A stretch of DNA of 5,455 bases from Marinosulfonomonas sp. GTDB lineage: Bacteria; Pseudomonadota; Alphaproteobacteria; Rhodobacterales; Rhodobacteraceae. The notes below the pieces were generated by a model. It had not been told where the DNA came from and did no database searches. It saw nothing but the letters and a program-made list of their open reading frames with translations. The stretch is taken from contig WGBJ01000001.1 of assembly GCA_015494385.1 (NCBI GenBank), positions 1-5,455 of the forward strand. Reading direction: 5' to 3'. Positions 1 through 5,055 of the stretch are shown here, one piece after another. The position numbers were made by a program, and so were the translations under genes. Positions within the stretch are counted from its first letter, which is position 1; every line of letters starts with the position of its first letter.

Positions 1-334
1 GATTCATGGAATGTTAGGGGATTTGGTGCAGGTATTGGGCGGGGAACGGCAGGCGGCGGTCTGTCGGGAACTGACCAAACGGTTTGAAGAGGTGTCGCGC
101 GGCACTTTGGCGGAATTGGCCGATGCCTTTGCAGAGCGTTCGGTGAAAGGCGAAATTGTGGTTCTGGTGGATCGGGCGCGTGGCGTTCAGGTGTCGGACC
201 AGTCGATGGAGGATGCTTTGCGCGATGCGTTGAAAACCATGCGTTTGAAAGATGCGGCAACGGCTGTGTCCGAGGCATTGGGCCTGCCACGGCGCAAGGT
301 GTATCAGGCGGCCCTCGGGATGGAGAAGGAATAA
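1..334 (+). CDS. rsmI: 16S rRNA (cytidine(1402)-2'-O)-methyltransferase RsmI, 3' part
   Basis: Only the C-terminal 110 residues are present. The reading frame is already open at base 2 and the true start lies before the window. RsmI uses S-adenosylmethionine to methylate the 2'-OH of C1402 in 16S rRNA, in the decoding centre of the small ribosomal subunit. The recognisable signature is the stretch ELTKRFEEVSRGTLAELA, which matches the conserved 'RELTK..EE..RGTL.EL' block of the family, followed by 'GEIVVLVD' and a C-terminal helical region (ALRDALKTMRLKDAATAVSEALGLPRRKVYQ) resembling the usual RsmI tail with its 'KDAA..VA...G..R..VY' pattern. The stop TAA shares its last base with the ATG of yraN, so the two are probably translationally coupled. 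The ATG at base 11 is internal, not the gene start. Identification is firm; completeness of the upstream part cannot be judged. Confidence 0.9.
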   Translation, partial: IHGMLGDLVQVLGGERQAAVCRELTKRFEEVSRGTLAELADAFAERSVKGEIVVLVDRARGVQVSDQSMEDALRDALKTMRLKDAATAVSEALGLPRRKVYQAALGMEKE

Positions 335-690
335 TGAGCGGAGCGGTATCATATCATGCGGGGCTGGCGGCGGAAGGGGTTGTTGAAACCCACTATGCGC
401 GGGCCGGACATGAAATTGCCGGACGGCGCTGGCGCGGGTCCGGCGGGGAAATTGATCTGATTGCACGGGATGGTGACGGGTTGATTTTTATCGAGGTCAA
501 GAAAAGCCGCGATTTTGCGCGGGCGGCCGAGCGGGTATCGCGCCGCCAGATGCAGCGGATTTATGCGACGGCATCGGAATATCTGGCAGGCGAACCGGGC
601 GGGCAGGATACGGATGTGCGCTTTGATGTGGCGTTGATGGATGCAACTGGTGAAATTCAGGTGATCGAAAACGCATTTGGCTATTGTTAG
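334..690 (+). CDS. yraN: YraN family protein (UPF0102), predicted endonuclease-like fold
   Basis: A 118-residue cytoplasmic protein of normal length for the family. It carries the family hallmarks: G10-x-x-A-E14 near the N terminus, then G38-E39-I-D41-L-I-A with F52-I-E54-V-K56-K. E39, D41, E54 and K56 form the spacing of a PD-(D/E)xK nuclease core, and R70-R71-Q72 begins the helix that follows. The family is known to resemble archaeal Holliday junction resolvases and restriction nucleases, but no agreed biochemical role exists, so nuclease activity is inference. The ATG overlaps the rsmI stop by one base. A GGAG at 322-325 inside rsmI, eight bases ahead, is the likely ribosome-binding site. 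Sitting directly between rsmI and gshB is a layout I recall from many alphaproteobacteria. No signal peptide or membrane segment is seen. Confidence 0.93.
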   Translation: MSGAVSYHAGLAAEGVVETHYARAGHEIAGRRWRGSGGEIDLIARDGDGLIFIEVKKSRDFARAAERVSRRQMQRIYATASEYLAGEPGGQDTDVRFDVALMDATGEIQVIENAFGYC

Positions 691-701
691 GCGACTTCCC
701 A

Positions 702-750
702 TTGAACCCCGTGCTGCCTTGGGCCATGTAGTAGGGGCAGACAAAGGGGG
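702..750 (+). promoter_or_regulatory. yraN-gshB spacer: weak promoter candidate and gshB ribosome-binding site
   Basis: The 65 bases between yraN and gshB contain a clear Shine-Dalgarno sequence, AAAGGGGG at 743-750, five bases before the gshB ATG, which fixes that start. A TTGAAC at 702-707 could be a -35 element, with CATGTA at 725-730 as a poor -10 after 17 bases. The -35 is good and the -10 is weak, so an independent gshB promoter is only a possibility. Read-through from rsmI-yraN is equally likely. The short arms CTGCC (714-718) and GGCAG (736-740) are too small to call a terminator. Confidence 0.4.
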
Positions 751-755
751 CCGAT

Positions 756-1697
756 ATGCCGTTAAAAGTAGCGATCCAGATGGATCCGATTGCACCGATT
801 GATATTGATGCCGACAGCACTTTCCGTATCGCCGAAGAGGCGCAGGCACGCGGACACGAGTTGTTTTATTACACGCCGGACAAGCTGTCTTATCGCGAAG
901 GCAGGATCATGGCGCGGGGCTGGCCGCTAACCGTGCGGCGCGAAAAGGGCAACCATTTCACGCTGGGGGAAGAACAGGATGTCGATCTGGCGGATTGGGA
1001 TGTTGTCTGGCTGCGGCAGGATCCGCCGTTTGACATGGGCTATATTACCACCACGCATCTGCTGGATATGATCCACCCCGAAACGCTGGTCGTGAATGAT
1101 CCGTTCTGGGTGCGCAATTATCCTGAAAAGCTGTTGGTGCTGGCCTTTCCCGATCTGACCCCGCCCACCATGATTGCCCGTGATCTGGAGACGATCAAGG
1201 AATTCAAACACAAGCACGGCGATATCATTCTGAAACCGCTATACGGCAACGGCGGGGCCGGTGTGTTCCGGCTGGATGTGAATGACCGCAACCTGACCTC
1301 GCTGCATGAATTGTTCATGGGCATCAACCGCGAGCCGCTGATTGCGCAGAAATTCCTGCCCGATGTGTCCAACGGCGACAAGCGGATCATTCTGGTGGAT
1401 GGCGAAGCCGTGGGTGCGATCAACCGCGTTCCGGCCAAGGGCGAAACACGCTCCAACATGCATGTCGGCGGGCGGCCCGAAAAGATCGGTCTGACTGCGC
1501 GCGATCAGGAAATTTGCGATGCCATTGGCCCGTTGCTGCGGGAAAAGGGGCAGATTTTTGTCGGCATTGATGTGATCGGCGACTATCTGACCGAGATCAA
1601 CGTGACCTCGCCCACCGGTATTCAGGAGCTGGAGCGGTTTGATGGCACCAATATCGCCGAGAAAATATGGCAGGCAATTGAACGTAGAAAGGCGTAG
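756..1697 (+). CDS. gshB: Glutathione synthetase
   Basis: Catalyses the ATP-dependent joining of gamma-glutamylcysteine and glycine, the last step of glutathione synthesis in the cytosol. The protein is 313 residues, the normal bacterial length. It opens with the conserved [12 protein letters not shown] (bacterial GSH-synthetase N-terminal domain, about 4-120, including W85-L-R-Q-D-P-P-F-D93), followed by an ATP-grasp domain from about 125 to 300. Visible ATP-grasp elements are K160 in '[13 protein letters not shown]' with its glycine-rich loop 164-169, the NGDKR segment 206-210, the RSNMHVGG substrate loop 232-239, and the metal-binding end '[19 protein letters not shown]' with D272, E280 and N282. 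A strong Shine-Dalgarno five bases upstream supports this ATG. It is followed after three bases by a hydrolase gene, probably co-transcribed. The ligase for the first step (gshA) is not in the window. Identification is very secure. Confidence 0.97.
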   Translation: MPLKVAIQMDPIAPIDIDADSTFRIAEEAQARGHELFYYTPDKLSYREGRIMARGWPLTVRREKGNHFTLGEEQDVDLADWDVVWLRQDPPFDMGYITTTHLLDMIHPETLVVNDPFWVRNYPEKLLVLAFPDLTPPTMIARDLETIKEFKHKHGDIILKPLYGNGGAGVFRLDVNDRNLTSLHELFMGINREPLIAQKFLPDVSNGDKRIILVDGEAVGAINRVPAKGETRSNMHVGGRPEKIGLTARDQEICDAIGPLLREKGQIFVGIDVIGDYLTEINVTSPTGIQELERFDGTNIAEKIWQAIERRKA

Positions 1698-1703
1698 TTT
1701 GTG
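1688..1703 (+). promoter_or_regulatory. Ribosome-binding site fixing a GTG start for the hydrolase
   Basis: AAAGG at 1688-1692, inside the last codons of gshB, lies eight bases before the GTG at 1701-1703. The next in-frame ATG is residue 36, which would remove the N-terminal cap region expected in this family. GTG is therefore the better start, and the gene is probably translated from the gshB message. Confidence 0.6.
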
Positions 1704-2600
1704 ACAATTCGTAAATGGTTGATCAATGTTGGATCAAGGCTGGTTGCCAAGCGGCATCTGGCGCGCGTGCAGGAAATTCCAGACGCAAGGCGCAGTTTTC
1801 ACCGTATGGCCCGGCTGGGGTTTCGCACCCCGCCGCTGAGCCTGTTTCTGGAAGATACACTGGCGGAGCGGCCCGCGTTGTGGGTGTCCTCGGGCGTGAA
1901 ATCACGCGAAAAGGTGATCTATTATATCCACGGTGGCGGCTATGTGGCGGGCAGCCCCGAAACCCACAAGAACATGCTGGCAGCCCTGTCGCGCCTATGT
2001 GGCATTCAGGCCTGTCTGATTGATTACCACCTTGCGCCTGAACACGCATTTCCGGCGGCGATTGACGATGCACTGGCGGGGTATCTGGCGCTGCTGGAAC
2101 GTGGCTATGCGCCGGAAAACATCATCATTGGCGGCGATAGTGCCGGTGGCGGGGCAGTGCTGGTGCTGTTGTCAGAACTGTGCAAACGCGGGATTGCACC
2201 GCGCGCTGCATTTGCTTTGTCGCCGTGGACGGATTTGACGTTGAGCGGGGAATCCCTGCGTTCCAATGCAAAGTCCGAGGCCATGTTGCCGGTCGAGCGG
2301 ATCGACGAATTGCGCGATATGTATCTGCAAGGGGCTGATCCGGCGGACCCTCGTGCCTCGCCCCTGTTTGCGGATTTTCCCGATTGCCCGCCGGTGCTGA
2401 TGCAGGCGTCGGACAGCGAGATTTTGCGGGATGATACTTGCCGAATGGCAGCGGTGCTCGAGGAACAGGGGGTTGAGGTGGAAACCTATATCTGGTCGGA
2501 CCTTCCGCATGTCTGGCAGATATTCCACGGCTGGTTGCCCGATGCGGATCTGGCCCTGTTGCAGGTGGCGCAGTTCATCAAGGCGCGGTTCCGCACTTGA
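1701..2600 (+). CDS. Alpha/beta hydrolase, hormone-sensitive lipase (family IV) type esterase
   Basis: A 299-residue cytoplasmic esterase-like protein with no signal peptide. It has the two hallmarks of bacterial family IV (HSL-like) carboxylesterases: the oxyanion-hole motif H77-G-G-G80 and the nucleophile elbow G145-D-S147-A-G-G150. 'SPWTDLT' (174-180) and 'ASPLFADFPDCPPVL' (219-233) are also typical of this group. The catalytic histidine is H270 in 'DLPHVWQIF'. The acid position is unusual: the segment S239-E240-I-L-R-D-D lines up best with E240 where most relatives have the Asp of 'DPLRD', as I recall for EstE5-like enzymes. Residues 1-45 would form part of the cap. Such enzymes hydrolyse short-chain acyl esters; the natural substrate is unknown. 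Three bases separate it from gshB, suggesting one transcript, but no link to glutathione (for example S-formylglutathione hydrolase, a different family) is implied by the motifs. Confidence 0.92.
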   Translation: MTIRKWLINVGSRLVAKRHLARVQEIPDARRSFHRMARLGFRTPPLSLFLEDTLAERPALWVSSGVKSREKVIYYIHGGGYVAGSPETHKNMLAALSRLCGIQACLIDYHLAPEHAFPAAIDDALAGYLALLERGYAPENIIIGGDSAGGGAVLVLLSELCKRGIAPRAAFALSPWTDLTLSGESLRSNAKSEAMLPVERIDELRDMYLQGADPADPRASPLFADFPDCPPVLMQASDSEILRDDTCRMAAVLEEQGVEVETYIWSDLPHVWQIFHGWLPDADLALLQVAQFIKARFRT

Positions 2601-2609
2601 TGCGGGACC
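2587..2609 (+). terminator. Hairpin across the hydrolase stop codon, possible terminator
   Basis: GGTTCCGCA (2587-2595) pairs with TGCGGGACC (2601-2609) around a five-base loop CTTGA, giving nine pairs with one G-T wobble. The TGA stop (2598-2600) sits in the loop. Only a short T-containing stretch (TTCT) follows, so intrinsic termination would be weak. It could instead protect the 3' end or be chance in GC-rich DNA. Confidence 0.35.
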
Positions 2610-2631
2610 TTCTGGCATTCGGATCGGACAG

Positions 2632-2652
2632 GCCCCGGATCAGGTCCGGGGC
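2632..2652. repeat. Perfect GC-rich palindrome between convergent genes (REP-like or bidirectional terminator)
   Basis: GCCCCGGA (2632-2639) and TCCGGGGC (2645-2652) are exact inverted copies separated by TCAGG. The element lies 31 bases after the hydrolase stop and 8 bases after the comM stop, in the convergent gap, so it could end transcription from both sides; neither side is followed closely by a run of T. From memory, palindromes of the form CCCCGGA-(5 nt)-TCCGGGG are repeated many times in intergenic regions of alphaproteobacteria, so a dispersed repeat is also plausible. Only one copy is visible here. Confidence 0.55.
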
Positions 2653-2660
2653 AGCGTGGT

Positions 2661-4175
2661 TCAAACCTCTTTTGTGGCGCTCAGGCGAAAGCTGACGGCC
2701 TCGGCCACATGCGGTTTGCGTACATCTGCCTCGCCCTCCAGATCGGCGATGGTGCGGGCCACGCGCAACACGCGGTGATAGCCCCGCGCGGACAGCCCGA
2801 ACCGTTCGGCAACCTTTAGCAACAACGCGCGCCCCTCGTCATCGGGGGTGGCGATTTCTTCCAGCATCGCGCCTTCGGCATCAGCATTTACGCGCATGTC
2901 GCCATGCTCTTCAAAACGGGCCTCTTGCAGGGCGCGGGCGGATGCAATGCGGGCGGCCATGTCGGCGGAACTATCGCCGGTTTCGGGCAGGTCCAGATCG
3001 GAAAAGGCCACGGGTGGCACGTCAATGCGTAGATCGAAACGATCCATCAGCGGGCCGGAAATACGGCCCAGATATTCCTCGCCACAGACCGGCACGCGGG
3101 CGCAGGCGCGGGTCGGGTCGGTCAGGTAGCCGCATTTGCAGGGGTTGGCGGCGGCGACCAGCATGAAACGGCAGGGGTAGCGAATGTGGGCGTTGGCGCG
3201 GGCCACCACCACTTCGCCGGTTTCAATCGGCTGGCGCAGGGTTTCCAGCACGGCGCGGTTGTATTCGGGGAATTCGTCCATGAACAACACCCCGTTGTGC
3301 GCCAGTGAAATTTCGCCGGGTTTCGCACCGCGCCCGCCACCGACAATGGCTGCCATAGACGCGGTGTGGTGGGGTTCGCGAAAGGGGCGTTCGCGGGAAA
3401 TGCCGCCCTCGTCCAGCAGGCCGGACAGCGAATGGATCATCGAGGTTTCAAGCGCCTCGGCGGCACTAAGCGGGGGCAGGATGCCGGGCAGTCGGGCGGC
3501 GAGCATGGATTTTCCTGAGCCGGGCGAGCCGGTCATCAGCACATGGTGACGCCCCGCAGCAGCGATTTCCAACGCCCGTTTGGCGCGTTCCTGTCCTTTG
3601 ACATCGCGCATGTCGCGGCTGTGATTTTCGCGTTGCACTTCGCCCGCCACGGCCGGGGTTAGTGGTGATTGCCCGGTGTAATGGCGCACCACATCGGCCA
3701 GCGAACCCGCCGCCAGCACCTGCGTTGCACCGACCCAAGCGGCCTCGGCGCCGCAGGCCTTGGGGCATAAAAGCGCGCGGTCATGTTCGGCGGCGGCCAT
3801 CGCGGCGGGCAGGGCGCCGATCACCTGGATCAGCGAGCCATCAAGGGACAGTTCCCCAAGAGCGACGGTGTTTTCCACGTCCTCGGAGGGGATAATTTCA
3901 AGTGCTGCCAGCAGGGCCAATGCGATTGGCAGATCGAAATGAGAGCCGACTTTCAGCACATCGGCGGGCGACAGGTTTATGGTGATCCGTTTGGAGGGCA
4001 GCGCGATTGACATCGCCGTCATCGCCGCGCGGACCCGTTCGCGGGCCTCGGAAACGGCCTTGTCCGGCAGGCCGACGATGGCAAAGGATGGCAGGCCCGC
4101 AGTGATGGCGCATTGCACCTCGACCATGCGGGCCTCGATCCCTTCAAACGCCACCGTATAGGCGCGTGATACCAT
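2661..4175 (-). CDS. comM: ComM/YifB family Mg-chelatase-like AAA+ ATPase
   Basis: A 504-residue, full-length member of the YifB/ComM family. Order of domains: an N-terminal ChlI-like S5/Lon-fold domain (about 20-140, with 'NLSPADVLKVGSHFDLPIAL' at 67-86), an AAA+ Mg-chelatase core (about 190-390) and a C-terminal helical Mg-chelatase domain (about 400-500). Walker A is G216-S-P-G-S-G-K222-S223 and Walker B is V296-L-F-M-D300-E301. C346, C348, C358 and C364 make the family's zinc-finger-like insert. 'SGPLMDRFDL' (373-382) and 'SARGYHRVLRVARTIADL' (462-479) hold the arginine-finger/sensor residues R379 and R464. ComM of Vibrio is known to be a hexameric branch-migration helicase that helps integrate incoming single-stranded DNA, and in Rhodobacter capsulatus comM is needed for gene-transfer-agent recipients; the same role here is inference. 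It is not the chlorophyll-pathway BchI. A GGGAG site seven bases ahead supports the ATG. Confidence 0.95.
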   Translation of the reverse strand: MVSRAYTVAFEGIEARMVEVQCAITAGLPSFAIVGLPDKAVSEARERVRAAMTAMSIALPSKRITINLSPADVLKVGSHFDLPIALALLAALEIIPSEDVENTVALGELSLDGSLIQVIGALPAAMAAAEHDRALLCPKACGAEAAWVGATQVLAAGSLADVVRHYTGQSPLTPAVAGEVQRENHSRDMRDVKGQERAKRALEIAAAGRHHVLMTGSPGSGKSMLAARLPGILPPLSAAEALETSMIHSLSGLLDEGGISRERPFREPHHTASMAAIVGGGRGAKPGEISLAHNGVLFMDEFPEYNRAVLETLRQPIETGEVVVARANAHIRYPCRFMLVAAANPCKCGYLTDPTRACARVPVCGEEYLGRISGPLMDRFDLRIDVPPVAFSDLDLPETGDSSADMAARIASARALQEARFEEHGDMRVNADAEGAMLEEIATPDDEGRALLLKVAERFGLSARGYHRVLRVARTIADLEGEADVRKPHVAEAVSFRLSATKEV

Positions 4176-4183
4176 TTAACCGC

Positions 4184-4220
4184 TCCCGCTATTAACCATT
4201 GGGTCATGGTTAACGCGGGA
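4184..4220 (-). promoter_or_regulatory. Long inverted repeat overlapping the comM ribosome-binding site
   Basis: Two arms pair: TCCCGC (4184-4189) with GCGGGA (4215-4220), and TTAACCAT (4192-4199) with ATGGTTAA (4206-4213). The loop is six bases, and a small asymmetric bulge (2 bases against 1) separates the two blocks, giving 14 perfect pairs. On the comM strand the last arm (GCGGGA) overlaps the Shine-Dalgarno GGGAG (4183-4187), which lies seven bases before the ATG. If the message starts upstream of 4220, the hairpin would hide the ribosome-binding site. The TTAACCAT octamers also match a motif reported for CtrA-regulated promoters in Caulobacter, so the repeat might be an operator instead. 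It could also end GST transcription, though no T-run follows. Confidence 0.5.
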
Positions 4221-4223
4221 ATG

Positions 4224-4240
4224 GTTTACAAAGGGTAAAC
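4224..4240 (-). promoter_or_regulatory. CtrA-like palindromic site upstream of comM
   Basis: GTTTAC (4224-4229) and GTAAAC (4235-4240) are perfect inverted copies separated by five bases. Read as TTTA-N7-TAAAC it agrees with the CtrA consensus TTAA-N7-TTAAC at seven of nine fixed positions with exact spacing. It sits 48-65 bases before the comM ATG, a usual place for an activator site near the -35 region. Reading it as a CtrA box is inference; another palindrome-binding regulator is possible. Confidence 0.4.
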
Positions 4241-4250
4241 GGGGCCGAAA

Positions 4251-4940
4251 TCAGGTTAAGGATTGCGGCCAGTTGCGGGTGGGCAGATCCAGTGCGTAGG
4301 GGACGGGATCGTAGGAGACCTTTAGCCCTTCGGCGCGCCATTTCTGGAAGGCGGGGTCTTGCAAGTGGGCTGTGACATAGGCGGCGGAAGCGTCGTCCAT
4401 CGGCAGGGCAAAGCCTGCGATGCGGGCCGCGACGGGGGCGTAAAAGGCATCGGCGACCGTGTAGTTGTCAAACAGCCACGGGCCATTCGTGCCGTGACGG
4501 GTGCGGGCCAGTGACCAGATTTCCTGCAGGCGGTTCAGGTCGGCCTGCACCGCGTCGGACACGGCAAAGCCGTCGTATTGGTGCAGCAGTTGCATCGGAC
4601 ATTCGCTGCGCAGCGCCATGAAGCCCGAGTGCATTTCAGCGACCAGCCAACGCGCCAAGGCACGGGCGGCAGGATCGGTTGGCCAGTGGCCGGCATCGGG
4701 GTGACGCTCGGCCAAGGTTTCGGCCATTGCCAAGGTGTCACCGACAGCAATGCCGTCGGGCGTGCGCATCGCGGGGACATAGCGGGCCGGAGCCAGCTCG
4801 GCCAGATCCTGTTTCAGGGTGCCGGAATACAGACCGGCCATATGGGTGCGGCAGGGGATGTTGAACTTCTCGAACATCAGCCAGCCACGCAGCGACCAGC
4901 TGGAAAATGTGCGGTCGCCGATGTAAAGATCATAGGTCAT
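4251..4940 (-). CDS. Glutathione S-transferase family protein
   Basis: A 229-residue soluble protein with the two-domain GST layout. The thioredoxin-like N-terminal domain (about 1-80) starts 'MTYDLYIGDRTFSSWSLRGWL', with S13/S14 as the likely catalytic serine position in the 'SSWS' motif shared with zeta-like/YfcF-like GSTs. V55-P56 is the cis-proline that contacts the glutathione backbone. D68-T69 in 'GDTLAMAETLAE' replaces the more common E-S pair that holds the gamma-glutamyl group. The helical C-terminal domain (about 90-210) has the S/T-x-x-D folding box as T161-V-A-D164. It would bind glutathione in the cytosol and conjugate or isomerise an electrophile; the substrate cannot be told. 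The start is set by homology alone, since no Shine-Dalgarno precedes it. It is co-directional with comM 75 bases downstream and divergent from the PLA2-like gene. Classification as GST is firm, subclass is not. Confidence 0.92.
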   Translation of the reverse strand: MTYDLYIGDRTFSSWSLRGWLMFEKFNIPCRTHMAGLYSGTLKQDLAELAPARYVPAMRTPDGIAVGDTLAMAETLAERHPDAGHWPTDPAARALARWLVAEMHSGFMALRSECPMQLLHQYDGFAVSDAVQADLNRLQEIWSLARTRHGTNGPWLFDNYTVADAFYAPVAARIAGFALPMDDASAAYVTAHLQDPAFQKWRAEGLKVSYDPVPYALDLPTRNWPQSLT

Positions 4941-4946
4941 TGCGAC

Positions 4947-4976
4947 AGGTTAGCGCGGCGTGGCGGCTTTGCCCAA
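4947..4976 (-). promoter_or_regulatory. Weak promoter candidate for the GST gene
   Basis: On the minus strand TTGGGC (4976-4971) and TAACCT (4952-4947) are 18 bases apart and could be -35 and -10 elements, each only a partial match. Transcription would then begin very near the ATG at 4940. No Shine-Dalgarno precedes that ATG, which would fit a leaderless message, but the evidence is thin. Confidence 0.2.
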
Positions 4977-4981
4977 TTGCG

Positions 4982-5006
4982 ATTTGTGACGGGGGTATCA
5001 CGAAAT
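4982..5006. repeat. Imperfect inverted repeat in the divergent intergenic region
   Basis: ATTTGTGA (4982-4989) and TCACGAAAT (4998-5006) are inverted copies apart from one inserted base, with eight bases between. The position, midway between the divergent GST and PLA2-like genes, would suit an operator. The half-sites resemble a CRP site but the spacing is eight rather than six, so no regulator is named. Confidence 0.25.
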
Positions 5007-5020
5007 TTGATGGCACGGAT

Positions 5021-5048
5021 TTGCCAGAGCGCGCGCGGGTGGTGTAAA
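5021..5048 (+). promoter_or_regulatory. Sigma-70-like promoter of the PLA2-like gene, probably leaderless
   Basis: TTGCCA at 5021-5026 matches the -35 consensus at five of six positions, and TGTAAA at 5043-5048 matches the -10 at four of six, with a 16-base spacer. Seven bases after the -10 comes the A of the ATG at 5056, so transcription would start at or next to the start codon. The lack of a clear Shine-Dalgarno before this ATG fits a leaderless mRNA. Confidence 0.4.
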
Positions 5049-5055
5049 GAACGGC

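Noticed and set aside
14..466. Long minus-strand open frame opposite rsmI and yraN (150 codons)
   Set aside because: It lies antisense to two recognised genes, its translation shows no known motif, and such open frames are common opposite GC-rich coding DNA.
2172..2618. Minus-strand open frame of 148 codons opposite the hydrolase
   Set aside because: It is antisense to a gene with intact catalytic motifs, is low in recognisable protein features, and is best explained as a shadow of the codon bias.
2661..4175. Magnesium chelatase subunit BchI for bacteriochlorophyll synthesis
   Set aside because: The N-terminal ChlI/S5-fold domain, the four-cysteine insert and the 504-residue length are those of ComM/YifB. 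No bch or crt genes are nearby.
4192..4213. Canonical full CtrA box made from the two TTAA ends of the TTAACCAT repeat
   Set aside because: The TTAA tetramers are 14 bases apart, not 7, so they do not form a consensus full site. Only the neighbouring 4224-4240 palindrome has the right spacing.
4984..5004. CRP/FNR-type binding site in the divergent gap
   Set aside because: The half-sites TGTGA and TCAC are eight bases apart rather than six, and the outer bases do not fit FNR, so assigning this regulator is not supported.
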